A stretch of 48,370 nucleotides of DNA from Rheinheimera mesophila (GTDB lineage Bacteria > Pseudomonadota > Gammaproteobacteria > Enterobacterales > Alteromonadaceae): assembly GCF_000986865.1 (NCBI RefSeq), contig NZ_LAVS01000021.1:1-48370 (forward strand), read 5' to 3'. Made by a program: the position numbers and the translations under genes. Shown here piece after piece: positions 23,343-31,809 of this stretch. Position 1 is the stretch's first letter. Every line of letters starts with the position of its first letter. The notes below the pieces were generated by a model. The model saw only the letters and a list, made by a program, of their open reading frames with translations, did no database searches and was not told where the DNA came from.

Positions 23343-26171
23343 TTACATACTGTAGCGCACCCCTAAGGCGAAAGTACGGCTGTATAACGCAGTGCCGAAA
23401 TTGCCTGTGGTCGCGTCATTACCATAGTAACTCTGATAAAGCTCATTGGTCAGGTTGGTGCCATCCAGCGTAATTTCAAACTGCTCTGTTAGTTTGTAAC
23501 TTAACTGGAAGTCCATGCTGGCTTCGGATTTACGGCGCATTTCCAGCGGGTTGGCAAACAAAGCCGCTTCATAGTTAGCCAGGAAACCTTCACGCCAGGA
23601 GTAAGATAATCTCATGCCCAAGTCGTTTTTATCGTATGCCAGCACCACGCTGTAAGACGAGTCAGACACACCAAACAGATCGGTGTCTCTGTAGCCGGTA
23701 ATCTCACCTTCACTGTTCGTGTCAGGGGTCGTTTGTTGCGACGACAAGCGGGTATAGCTGGCCTGCACCCCAAAACCATCTAAAGCTTCTGGTAAATAGT
23801 CAGGGAACCAGACCAAACCAATTTCAGCACCGGATAACTCGCCATTCGAAGCATTGTATGGCTGTGTCAGCACAAACTTATACGGAGTTGGATCGGTCGC
23901 TGATTTTGGCGCTGTGACAGAGCGGCGGAAGCCCACCACAAAACCGTCAATATCACGTCTGAATAAAGTACCGTACAACGAACTGGCTTCAGCAAAATAC
24001 CATTCCAGCGACAGATCGTAGTTTTTCGATTCAGTCGGTTTTAAATCCGGATTGCCACCCCCAGCCGTGCCATAGCCTATGCCTGTAACGTCCTCGTTGT
24101 AGATGATCAGTGGGTTTAAATCGCCAAAAGCCGGGTAACGTAAAGTTTCGGTGTACGCAAGCCGGGCCTGCAGATCATCCGTTAACTGATAACGCGCCGT
24201 CAGACTAGGCAGAATTTTACGGGTTTTACTCTCCCCTGCCGTGGTGTTTTGCGCCATGCCAGGAGCAGTCTCCTGATAGAAAGTGGAATCTGTGTCTATT
24301 CCGGTATACCGGGCACCAATTTCACCGTTTAATGCCCGACCTGCGACATCGGTTTCAAATTTCCCTTGCAGATACAAGGACAAAGTGGTGGCGTCTATAT
24401 CAAAGGAGCGCTGTAAATCCAGCTTGTTCAGGCCGTACAGAGCGCGGAATTCATCAGCGTTATTACGGATAGAATAGCCATTGGCTACAGCCCAACTGGT
24501 GGGTACGTTAGCTTCACCGTCCATAAATCCTGAATTGATCGATGCCAGCCCGTCGATAGTGCCTACATTAACTGCACCACCACAGCAACGATCCTGACGG
24601 CTGAACGCTGTGGTCGCACCACGCTTGTCATAACGTATACCTGTTTCTACTGTGGTAAAAAAACCATCAAGACGATAGGTCAAATCAGAAGTAAATGTCA
24701 CTGCATCGCCTTCGTCCTTGTTGGCATTGTCATACATGCTGTCAGTCAGATAAGCCGAAGGATCCGCCATACTGGATTCGTCCACGCCAGCAGTCGCCGG
24801 ATTATCCTCAAAGTTAAAACCCGGAATACCACCGTTTTCATTAAAGTCGACATTCAGTTTGTAGTTGTTCCCCGGCCGCACAAAGCGCATGGCAAAAAAA
24901 TCACTGGTGTATTCACTGTCCTGGTACACCAGTTCAGATTTTAACGTCATGTAGTCAGACAGCTCCCATTGACCGCCAAGAGCATGCAAGTAACTGTCGG
25001 TTTTACCGGTGGACAAATCACCGCTGGTAAAAACCCAGGGGTCGTTAACTGAACGGGATTTGACAATATTAGTGCCTGGATGCAACTGCACATTGGCCGC
25101 AGCGGCAGCCTGTGCCGGTGTCATGCCCGCATAGCCGCCCCACCAGTCAGCAAAAGAGAACAGTAGGCTGTTAAAACCTTCATTACGAAAGCCGTTGTAA
25201 AAGGACTCAAACACGTACTCCGACTTTTCATTCGGCGCAAACTGCAAGGAAATATTGGCCGCCGGACGTTCGCGCTCACCGTTGTAATCGCTTTGGAATA
25301 TTGCATCACGACTGAGTAAATAAGGCGTTGCTACCCCATTGATATCCAAAGTAGCGCCCTGATTGGACGGTAAACCCGCCAATAAACCCGGTTGCCAGAT
25401 TGGATTTTCAGCAACCCCTGGCTTATCCAGGAAAATACGCTCGTACGGAGTAAAAGGGGCTGTCGGATTTTCTGTCATAAAAGGCAACATAGCGCCAGCA
25501 GTCACGCTTTGATCGCGGTAACGCATTCTGGAATAGGAGACATTCACCAAAGCGCCAAACTGACCCGCATCCAGCTCCCAGTTATTACTGGCTAAAGCGC
25601 TAAAGGTTGGATTAATTTCTTCATTTTGTTCGGTATAAATACCGCGGGCATTGGCTATAAACTTAGCACCGTCAAAATCAAAAGGCCGATGCGTTTTAAC
25701 ATCGATAGAACCGGCAATACCACTTTCAATTTGACTGGCGGAACGGGTTTTATACACATCCACCTGTTTTAATAAACTGGCTGGAATATCCTGCAGCGCA
25801 ACGGCTGTGCCTGAGGCGGTAAAAATGTTACGACCGTTTACTGTGGTGGTGATGTCACTTAAACCACGAATGGAGACCGCTGAAATCTCGCCTGAAGCGC
25901 GGTTTGTCACCTGCACACCTGTCACGCGCTGCAAAGACTCTACGACGTTATTGTCGGGAAACTTACCAATATCTTCTGCGACTATCGCATCCACAATTTG
26001 TTCATTGTGGCGCTTTACACCCAGCGCTTTATTCAGGCTACCCCGAATCCCTTTTACTTCAATAATTTCAACTGCTGTTTCCTGGTTATCTTGTTGCGCT
26101 GCGGTCACTGGCTGACTAACTAAAACAATAGCCATAGACACTGCACTGCTTAAGACGGATCGCTTAAACAT
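23343..26171 (-). CDS. TonB-dependent receptor, carbohydrate/Xanthomonas-Caulobacter type
   Basis: A 942-residue outer-membrane receptor. The signal peptide (about 1-25, MFKRSVLSSAVSM) is followed by a TonB-box-like VEIIEVKG stretch, the plug domain (about 40-160; QIVDAIVAEDIGKFPDNNVVE, SIRGL, VNGR) and a 22-strand beta-barrel ending in RTFALGVRYSM with a terminal aromatic-rich strand. The plug motifs are those of the large TonB-dependent receptor subfamily (TIGR01782) often tied to glycan uptake. The start at 26171 has GGGGAGAAG upstream; an ATG at 26252 lacks one. A terminator follows. No glycan locus is adjacent, so the substrate is open. Confidence 0.94.
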   Translation of the reverse strand: MFKRSVLSSAVSMAIVLVSQPVTAAQQDNQETAVEIIEVKGIRGSLNKALGVKRHNEQIVDAIVAEDIGKFPDNNVVESLQRVTGVQVTNRASGEISAVSIRGLSDITTTVNGRNIFTASGTAVALQDIPASLLKQVDVYKTRSASQIESGIAGSIDVKTHRPFDFDGAKFIANARGIYTEQNEEINPTFSALASNNWELDAGQFGALVNVSYSRMRYRDQSVTAGAMLPFMTENPTAPFTPYERIFLDKPGVAENPIWQPGLLAGLPSNQGATLDINGVATPYLLSRDAIFQSDYNGERERPAANISLQFAPNEKSEYVFESFYNGFRNEGFNSLLFSFADWWGGYAGMTPAQAAAAANVQLHPGTNIVKSRSVNDPWVFTSGDLSTGKTDSYLHALGGQWELSDYMTLKSELVYQDSEYTSDFFAMRFVRPGNNYKLNVDFNENGGIPGFNFEDNPATAGVDESSMADPSAYLTDSMYDNANKDEGDAVTFTSDLTYRLDGFFTTVETGIRYDKRGATTAFSRQDRCCGGAVNVGTIDGLASINSGFMDGEANVPTSWAVANGYSIRNNADEFRALYGLNKLDLQRSFDIDATTLSLYLQGKFETDVAGRALNGEIGARYTGIDTDSTFYQETAPGMAQNTTAGESKTRKILPSLTARYQLTDDLQARLAYTETLRYPAFGDLNPLIIYNEDVTGIGYGTAGGGNPDLKPTESKNYDLSLEWYFAEASSLYGTLFRRDIDGFVVGFRRSVTAPKSATDPTPYKFVLTQPYNASNGELSGAEIGLVWFPDYLPEALDGFGVQASYTRLSSQQTTPDTNSEGEITGYRDTDLFGVSDSSYSVVLAYDKNDLGMRLSYSWREGFLANYEAALFANPLEMRRKSEASMDFQLSYKLTEQFEITLDGTNLTNELYQSYYGNDATTGNFGTALYSRTFALGVRYSM

Positions 26172-26258
26172 GAGCTTCTTCTCCCCTTGTCGTGGTTTTA
26201 GTACACCTTCCCGGTCAAAACACAGCAGACCTTCGAGGTATTTTTTTATCATTTCTCA

Positions 26259-26278
26259 AATCATGCTATTGTATGATT
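26259..26278. promoter_or_regulatory. Imperfect 20-bp palindrome over the -10 element (probable operator)
   Basis: AATCAT (26259-26264) and ATGATT (26273-26278) are symmetric halves. 8 of 10 positions in each half are complementary. The palindrome covers the -10 box of the receptor promoter, so a bound protein would block transcription. The centre lacks the CG typical of LacI-family sites. The cognate regulator is unknown. Confidence 0.55.
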
Positions 26279-26291
26279 AATAGACTGTCAA
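26263..26291 (-). promoter_or_regulatory. Sigma-70 promoter of the TonB-dependent receptor gene
   Basis: On the minus strand a perfect -35 TTGACA (26291-26286) is followed after exactly 17 bp by TAGCAT (26268-26263). Transcription should start near 26256, about 85 nt ahead of the receptor ATG. Confidence 0.8.
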
Positions 26292-26500
26292 CTCAGAAAC
26301 AAAGAAATATTCACCTCAGCAGATAAATTCCGATCCCAGGTAAATCAGCAGTTTCACCGACCGATTTGCACCTATATCAACTACAACCTATAGTGTTAGC
26401 GGCCCGGCTGTGACCGCGTTTTAGTGACAAAGTCTTAGGCTATAAATCAAAAGCGGCACAAAGCAGCTTTTATCAGTCCGCACAACCTACTGGAGCAACC
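26279..26500. other. Shared divergent regulatory region, receptor and reb cassette
   Basis: The whole gap between the receptor ATG and the first reb ATG is 329 bases. The left part holds the receptor promoter. On the right, TATAAA at 26441-26446 with a poor TTTTAG 16 bp upstream is a candidate promoter for the reb genes; its GGCTATAAATC context would also suit a stationary-phase sigma factor. No regulator gene or further symmetric site was seen. Confidence 0.4.
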
Positions 26501-26713
26501 ATGACTACTGTGAATCCACAAATTACCGACGCAGTCACCCAAACCAACACCACAGTGCTTTGCAACGCACCGAGTCAGGCGATCGCCACTTTGTATCAGC
26601 TCAGCGCTCATGCCTTGGGGCTTGCAATGCATAACGCCGTTAGTAACCAACAGAACCTGAATCAGCTCAATCCGGCTATTGTGGCTCAGGCTATTCAGTT
26701 GCTGAAAAGCTAA
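26501..26713 (+). CDS. RebB-family R-body protein, short form
   Basis: A 70-residue protein of the RebB (R-body) family. About 30 of the first 55 residues are identical to the third gene of the cassette: it shares the QITDAVTQ opening, the TLYQ segment and NAVSNQQ. It lacks the C-terminal QAATTQG-type tail. R-body proteins polymerise into coiled ribbons that unroll to puncture membranes; they are known from the killer trait of Paramecium endosymbionts and are found in many free-living proteobacteria. A GGAG precedes the ATG at good spacing. There is one Cys (residue 20), unusual for the family. It is followed 15 bp later by the middle gene. Confidence 0.85.
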   Translation: MTTVNPQITDAVTQTNTTVLCNAPSQAIATLYQLSAHALGLAMHNAVSNQQNLNQLNPAIVAQAIQLLKS

Positions 26714-26728
26714 GCAGGATCACATCAG

Positions 26729-27094
26729 ATGACAACCACAGCAGATCCTCACTCAGAGCCAGCCGAAAGCTCCGACTCTTTTCAGGCGGTAAACCAGCAG
26801 TTGCTCCAGACCAATCCACAACTTGCTGCAGCGGCAAGCCGACTTATGGCCAATCAGACTGCGGCTTTGATGCTGGAAGATATGCGCTGTTTTTTGCAAG
26901 GCAGCGAACAAGTTTTATTAGTGGCCTTAGCAAAAGCTGCCCGTTTAGCCACAGAAGAAACCAGCACTGAACAAGGCAAAGCGGCCTTAAATGCTGTTAC
27001 AGATGCATTACAGGGTTTAACAGGTTTTGCGCGGGAACTGACAGCAGCAGCTAGCGCTGTCGCAACAGCTTTTGATGGTAAAACAACAGGTTAA
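26729..27094 (+). CDS. Uncharacterised helical protein of the reb cassette
   Basis: A 121-residue protein I do not recognise with confidence. It has no signal peptide or membrane helix. It is Ala/Gln-rich and should be almost all alpha-helix, with a polar acidic N-terminus (about 1-20) and segments MANQTAALMLEDMRCFLQGSEQ and ALNAVTDALQGLTGFARELT. It sits between two RebB-family genes in the same orientation, with gaps of 15 and 55 bp and AGGA ahead of its ATG. Position and composition suggest an assembly, nucleation or capping role for the R-body, analogous to accessory Reb proteins such as RebC. That role is inference only. Confidence 0.7.
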   Translation: MTTTADPHSEPAESSDSFQAVNQQLLQTNPQLAAAASRLMANQTAALMLEDMRCFLQGSEQVLLVALAKAARLATEETSTEQGKAALNAVTDALQGLTGFARELTAAASAVATAFDGKTTG

Positions 27095-27149
27095 TCAAAC
27101 ACTGATGTTGTTACAGCAGTAACAACACACCCACTACAGGAGAATTAAA

Positions 27150-27422
27150 ATGGCTAGTACAGTCAATGAACAAATCACAGATGCAGTGACTCAAAGCAAT
27201 GTTAAAAGCGTCGCCGAAAGTCCGGCCATGGCAATGGGAACCTTGTACCAGAGCATGGCGCACTCTACAGGGATTTTATTTGAGAACGCGGTCAGTAATC
27301 AGCAGCAACAGAATATTCTGGCGCAGGCCGCAACTACTCAAGGCGTTATGCAGATTTATAGCGTAGATACTATGGCTGATGCACTGGCTGTAGCCACAAT
27401 GCAGGATGCCCCAAAAAGTTGA
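27150..27422 (+). CDS. rebB: RebB-family R-body structural protein
   Basis: A 90-residue protein with the full RebB pattern: NEQITDAVTQSNVK, ESPAMAMGTLYQ, an amphipathic hydrophobic stretch, FENAVSNQQQQNILAQ and the tail AATTQGVMQIYSVDT. This is the length and motif order of the main R-body subunit. GGAG precedes the ATG. The C-terminal DAPKS is polar. The protein should polymerise, through covalent or very tight association, into the ribbon, probably together with the short paralogue encoded at 26501. A strong terminator follows at once, so the three genes form a closed unit. Confidence 0.92.
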   Translation: MASTVNEQITDAVTQSNVKSVAESPAMAMGTLYQSMAHSTGILFENAVSNQQQQNILAQAATTQGVMQIYSVDTMADALAVATMQDAPKS

Positions 27423-27432
27423 TGCAGTAAAA

Positions 27433-27468
27433 CTCAGGCCACAAAACACTGTGGCCTGAGAGTTTTCT
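27433..27468. terminator. Bidirectional terminator between the reb cassette and M28 peptidase
   Basis: A perfect 11-bp stem, CTCAGGCCACA (27433-27443) and TGTGGCCTGAG (27450-27460), has a 6-nt loop. TTTT follows on both strands. It lies in the gap between the convergent genes. Confidence 0.9.
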
Positions 27469-27476
27469 TAACGCTA

Positions 27477-29105
27477 TCAGTGCTGCAACGATTGATCCCG
27501 TATCGCTTTAAACTCTTTACCAGGCAACCAGTTTGGCCAGCTTTGACTGTTTGCAACCTCTAAACCCACCTGATAAAACAGGAATAAATCCTGCTGTGAG
27601 CCGCGTAAATCCCAGTTCGGATCAAACTCATCGTTTACTTTGTGGTAGTAATCTGTGACGTAGTTTTTGCGTTGTGCTAAACCCCAGTCTTTGCCGTGCT
27701 CTACGCTGTCAATGCCACCACGGGCATACAGCATTGGCACGCCTTTTTTCGCCAGATTAAAGTGGTCTGAGCGGTAATAAAAACCGTCCTGCGGTGTAGG
27801 TTCTGGTGCTATATAACGGTTTTGCGCTTTGGCATATTTAGCCAGAATAGGCTCCAGCTCTGAACTGCCGTAACCAAATACCATCACATCCCGCATAGGG
27901 CCATAGACATTCATAATGTCCATATTAATACCAGCCACGGTTTTATTCACCGGAAACAATGGATGTTCAGCATACCAGCGAGAACCTAACAAACCCCGCT
28001 CTTCTGCGGTGACAGCCACAAAAGCGATGGAGCGCTCCGGTGCAGGGCCTTGTTTAAACTTCTCAGCCAGAGCTAATAAACCGGCAATACCACCGGCGTT
28101 ATCCTGAGCACCGTTAAAAATTTTGTCATCGCTGCGGCTGAAATCCAGACCAAAATGGTCCCAGTGCGCCATATAAATCACGGCTTCATCCGGCTTTTTA
28201 CTGCCCGGAATAAAACCTATCACATTGTTGGAATCTATTTCGCGCAGGTTGTTTTTAATGCTGATACTGGCTTTGGCATTCAGTGGTATCGCCTTAAAGT
28301 CAGGCTGTAAGGCTTTGGCTTTCATCTCTTTTAAGCTGCTGCCATTGGCGGCAAATAAACGCTCGGCCGCATCCAGAGATAACCAGCCCTCCACCTGAGC
28401 TTTGTGCATATTTTTATTGGCATCCGCCAGTTCAAACCGGATAGGACTGGTGCCAGCGACCACATTCCAGCCATAACTGGCCGCTTCTGTTTCATGTACG
28501 ATCAACAGCATAGCGGCACCCTGACGGGCCGCTTCTTCAAATTTGTAAGTCCAGCGACCGTAATAGGTCATGGCATTACCGGTAAACAGCTTAGGATCCT
28601 GAGTGGCAAAACCCGGATCGTTCACCAGCACCACCACTGTTTTGCCTTTTACGTCTAAGTCTTTGTAATCGTTCCAGTTGTACTCTGGTGCCACTATGCC
28701 GTAACCAGCAAACACCATGTCGCTGTTTTCAACCTTAATCTCCGGCAGCATACGGGTGGACCAGGCCATCATATCGGTTTTGTAGACCAGATTCGCCGCA
28801 GTTTTATCCCCTGTTAAGGTCATGCTGGACACAGACACTGGATCAATTTGCACCACAGGCACGGCCTGACGGTAACTGCCATCTTTGTAAGCTGTTAAAC
28901 CTAAACGTTTAAATTCAGTTTCAAGGTAAGCGACAGTGCGCTTTTCACCTTCAGTGGCCGGAGCCCGGCCTTGCATTTCATCCGACGCTACTTTTTCAAA
29001 ATAGCGGGCAAAATTGGCGTTAAAGTCGGTTTGAACTAATACAGGCTCAGCGGCACCGGCAGTAAAAGCCAGAGCCAAAGCCAGAGTGGTTGCTAACTTA
29101 TTCAT
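27477..29105 (-). CDS. M28-family zinc exopeptidase, periplasmic form
   Basis: A 542-residue secreted aminopeptidase-like enzyme. Signal peptide about 1-19 (ending AGAAEP) without a lipobox. A protease-associated insert (about 130-280, with VVLVNDPGFATQDPKLFTG) precedes the M28 catalytic part. The two-zinc ligand set is visible: His in MAHWDHFG, Asp in GAQDNAGG, the Glu pair in TAEERGLLG, Asp in GINMD, and His in RSDHFNLAKKG. It should trim N-terminal residues from peptides. It is a close paralogue of the upstream neighbour and is likely its duplicate. CAAGGA precedes the ATG. Confidence 0.93.
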   Translation of the reverse strand: MNKLATTLALALAFTAGAAEPVLVQTDFNANFARYFEKVASDEMQGRAPATEGEKRTVAYLETEFKRLGLTAYKDGSYRQAVPVVQIDPVSVSSMTLTGDKTAANLVYKTDMMAWSTRMLPEIKVENSDMVFAGYGIVAPEYNWNDYKDLDVKGKTVVVLVNDPGFATQDPKLFTGNAMTYYGRWTYKFEEAARQGAAMLLIVHETEAASYGWNVVAGTSPIRFELADANKNMHKAQVEGWLSLDAAERLFAANGSSLKEMKAKALQPDFKAIPLNAKASISIKNNLREIDSNNVIGFIPGSKKPDEAVIYMAHWDHFGLDFSRSDDKIFNGAQDNAGGIAGLLALAEKFKQGPAPERSIAFVAVTAEERGLLGSRWYAEHPLFPVNKTVAGINMDIMNVYGPMRDVMVFGYGSSELEPILAKYAKAQNRYIAPEPTPQDGFYYRSDHFNLAKKGVPMLYARGGIDSVEHGKDWGLAQRKNYVTDYYHKVNDEFDPNWDLRGSQQDLFLFYQVGLEVANSQSWPNWLPGKEFKAIRDQSLQH

Positions 29106-29117
29106 AGATTTCCTTGT

Positions 29118-29143
29118 AGAGGGCCAGAGCCTTGGCTCTGCCC
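29118..29143. other. Hairpin in the leader of the downstream M28 gene
   Basis: The sequence pairs GGGC..AGAGCC with GGCTCT..GCCC around a 2-nt loop (one bulge). No T-run follows on the minus strand, so it is more likely a processing or stability hairpin than a full terminator of the upstream peptidase gene. Confidence 0.45.
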
Positions 29144-29173
29144 TTCAAATAAGGTATTAGGGTTTCCCCTAAG

Positions 29174-29285
29174 TAATTGGAGTTGCAGCGCGACGACAAG
29201 CGAGCAAGACCCCAGGAGCATAGTTGCCTATGTGACTGGGGCTGTGAGCGCAGTCAACAAAGCTGCGGCTTCAAGAACGACGGGG
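29174..29285. repeat. Structured intergenic repeat between the two M28 genes
   Basis: A central hairpin pairs CCCCAG (29210-29215) with CTGGGG (29236-29241) and, inside it, CATAG (29219-29223) with CTATG (29228-29232). Outer matches (TTGCAGC near 29183, GCTGCGG near 29262) extend the fold. The layout, ending in TTCAAGAACGACGGG, resembles a dispersed palindromic repeat I associate with Alteromonadales intergenic regions. Copy number cannot be judged here. Confidence 0.6.
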
Positions 29286-29290
29286 ATACT

Positions 29291-30997
29291 TTACTTAGCG
29301 GCCAGAGAAGCATCCCGGATGGCTCTGAACTCGCGCCCTTCAAACCAGTTTGGCCACTGATCTGAGTTGGCAAGTTCATTACCTATCTGATAAAACACAT
29401 TCATGTCCTGTTGCACACCACGTAAATCCCAGCTTTCGTTAAACTCGTCAGCGGCTTTGTGGTAACAACAGACGTTGTATTCTTTCTTCTGAGCAGCGCC
29501 CCACTCTTTGCCATGTTCAAAACTGTCGATACCACCTTTAGCGTACAACATAGGTACGCCCACTTTGGCCAGATTGAAGTGGTCTGAGCGGTAGAAAGAA
29601 CCATGCTCAGGACTTGGCTCAGGCGCCACATAACGGCCTTGTTGTTCAGTGTATTTAGTCAGCAGGTTTTCCAGCTCTGAGTTGTTATGGCCCACCACTA
29701 CCATATCTTTCATCGGACCATAAACATTCATCACGTCCATATTGATACCGGCAACCGTCTTATTCAGCGGGAACACAGGATGAGCAGCGTACCAGGCTGA
29801 ACCTAATAAACCACGTTCTTCCGCCGTCACGGCCAGGAAAGCCACTGAACGTTTTGGTTGTGGTTGTTTGGCAAAATGTTCGGCTAGGGCTATCACAGCA
29901 GCAGTACCGCTGGCGTTGTCTTGCGCACCGTTAAAGACTTTGTCTTTTGGATTAGAGAAATCGACCCCTAAGTGATCCCAGTGGCCCATATAAAGCACCA
30001 CTTCGTCCGGTTTTTCAGACCCTTCGATATAGCCCATCACGTTATTTGACGTCAGTTCACTGATATTGTTTTTCACTGAAACCGAAGCTGTTACGCCCAT
30101 AGGCACAGGGGCAAAGTCTTTGCTCAGTGCTTTTTGCCGCATGGTTTCAATGTCTGTGCCCATAGAGGCAAACAGTTGCTGCGCCGATTCAGTGGTCAAC
30201 CAGCCTTCTACTTTGGATCTGTCCATATTTTTATTTGGATTGATCAGATCAAACTTAGTAGGCGAACCACCCGCTATCACCTGCCAGCCATAAGAAGCAG
30301 GTTCAGTTTCGTGGATGATCAAGGCCATAGCAGCGCCCTGACGGGCCGCTTCTTCAAACTTATAAGTCCAGCGACCGTAATAGGTCATGGCATTACCGGT
30401 AAAAAGGTTTGGATCTTTAGTGGCAAAACCAGGATCGTTGACAAACATCACGACGGTTTTGCCTTTGACGTCCAGACCTTCATAGTCGTTCCAGTCGTAT
30501 TCCGGCGCTACTATGCCGTAACCGACAAACACCAGTTCGCTGTCTTTAACTTCAACCTGTTCCGTCACTTGCGTGGTCCAGGCCATCATTTGTTCTTTGT
30601 ATTTCAGCTCTGTATTGAGCTTATCACCCGACAATTTCAGGCCTGACACTTCTTTAGGGTCAATACGCACTAAAGACACAGGCTGCAGGTAACTGTCGCC
30701 ATTAATACCTTTTAAACCAATACGTTTAAATTGCTCTGAAATATAGTTAATGGTTTTTTCTTCGCCCGGCGTTGCAGGCATACGGCCCTGAAACTCATCG
30801 GACGCCAGAGTTTTTAAGTAGTCTTTATAGGCTGAGTTAAACTCAGTTCCCACCAAAGCCGCTGTAGCTGCTTTGGCTGGTTCAACTGCTGCAGTGCTGG
30901 CACTTTGTTCCTGTTCAGCGGGTTTGGAACACGCTGTTAAGGTTAAAGCGGCCATCACGGTCAGCGTTGTGGCTGAAAACCAAAATTGTGGTTTCAT
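29291..30997 (-). CDS. M28-family zinc exopeptidase, lipoprotein form
   Basis: A 568-residue paralogue of the neighbouring peptidase, similar over its whole length. Here the signal peptide ends in the lipobox LTAC (Cys about 23), followed by an acidic, Ala-rich linker, so the enzyme is membrane-tethered. The protease-associated insert and the zinc ligands (MGHWDHLG, GAQDNASG, TAEERGLLG, GINMD, RSDHFNLAKVG) are all intact. GGGAG precedes the ATG. The pair may act on the same peptides from different compartments. No frame damage is seen in either copy. Confidence 0.93.
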   Translation of the reverse strand: MKPQFWFSATTLTVMAALTLTACSKPAEQEQSASTAAVEPAKAATAALVGTEFNSAYKDYLKTLASDEFQGRMPATPGEEKTINYISEQFKRIGLKGINGDSYLQPVSLVRIDPKEVSGLKLSGDKLNTELKYKEQMMAWTTQVTEQVEVKDSELVFVGYGIVAPEYDWNDYEGLDVKGKTVVMFVNDPGFATKDPNLFTGNAMTYYGRWTYKFEEAARQGAAMALIIHETEPASYGWQVIAGGSPTKFDLINPNKNMDRSKVEGWLTTESAQQLFASMGTDIETMRQKALSKDFAPVPMGVTASVSVKNNISELTSNNVMGYIEGSEKPDEVVLYMGHWDHLGVDFSNPKDKVFNGAQDNASGTAAVIALAEHFAKQPQPKRSVAFLAVTAEERGLLGSAWYAAHPVFPLNKTVAGINMDVMNVYGPMKDMVVVGHNNSELENLLTKYTEQQGRYVAPEPSPEHGSFYRSDHFNLAKVGVPMLYAKGGIDSFEHGKEWGAAQKKEYNVCCYHKAADEFNESWDLRGVQQDMNVFYQIGNELANSDQWPNWFEGREFRAIRDASLAAK

Positions 30998-31126
30998 AAC
31001 ACTCCCGATTTCTGATGTTTTAGTTCTTGTGTAAATACTCTTCGATACTAACCAAGCGCGCTGCGACTGACCAGAGCAGTTATCGCAGGTTTTGCCCCGT
31101 TAGCGGTGATTTCGCCGTCAATTGCT

Positions 31127-31726
31127 TTATTTTGCAGCACCCCAATTGGGTTTTGGTAAGGCCACCTCTTTGGTTAAATCAAAATCAACCCGAAATTCAC
31201 GACCTTCGCGGGTTAAGCGGTAGCTGAAACTTTCATTGGGGTATAAATACAGATGCCAGCTATTGCCGACGGACTGCGGTGTTTTGGTTTTGATAAATAA
31301 ATCTTTTGAATAGTCATCAGCCGGGAAAGTCTGAGCTTGCGCCCAGCCTGCTGTAGTCGTATGGCCACCGTACAGCGTAGAGATGTCATCTGTGCCATCT
31401 TGATGTTTGTGCTGATGTTGCAACTTCAAGCCTGAGTCGGTTTTAGTAATAATCCAGGTGCGGGAGCGGTTTTCACCCACCACAAAAGGCACCTGAATTT
31501 GTCTGTCGCTGCAATCGCGCACATGCATCAGCATCTCACCACTAAAAGCCGGGCTTGGCTGATTGTCCACCGTGGTCTTGCCAGCAAAAGCTTTACCGCA
31601 AAGCGCTTTGAGCTGATCGAAGAATTGTAATTGCGCCTGGCTTGGTGCCGCAGAAACAGACAATGAAATAAGGCAAGAAGATAAAGAAAGAGCGTTGATA
31701 AGTAATGTTTTTTTAGTTATTTGCAT
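31127..31726 (-). CDS. Secreted protein of unknown function
   Basis: A 199-residue protein with a clear signal peptide (about 1-26, ending SVSAAP) and AAGGAG before the ATG. The mature part has two Cys (in LKALCGKAF and VRDCSDRQ) that could pair, and beta-rich phrases (ENRSRTWIITKTDSGLKLQHQHKHQDG, HLYLYPNESFSYRLTREGREFRVDFDL). It looks like a conserved secreted protein of marine gammaproteobacteria, but I cannot name a family. It lies upstream of and parallel to the M28 genes without obvious shared signals. Confidence 0.8.
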   Translation of the reverse strand: MQITKKTLLINALSLSSCLISLSVSAAPSQAQLQFFDQLKALCGKAFAGKTTVDNQPSPAFSGEMLMHVRDCSDRQIQVPFVVGENRSRTWIITKTDSGLKLQHQHKHQDGTDDISTLYGGHTTTAGWAQAQTFPADDYSKDLFIKTKTPQSVGNSWHLYLYPNESFSYRLTREGREFRVDFDLTKEVALPKPNWGAAK

Positions 31727-31809
31727 CCGTGGACTCCTTTTTTTCGTAACCGCACTATACCTTTATTAACTGCTCTGACGCAAAAGAGCGCTGCTACTTT
31801 GGACAACTT

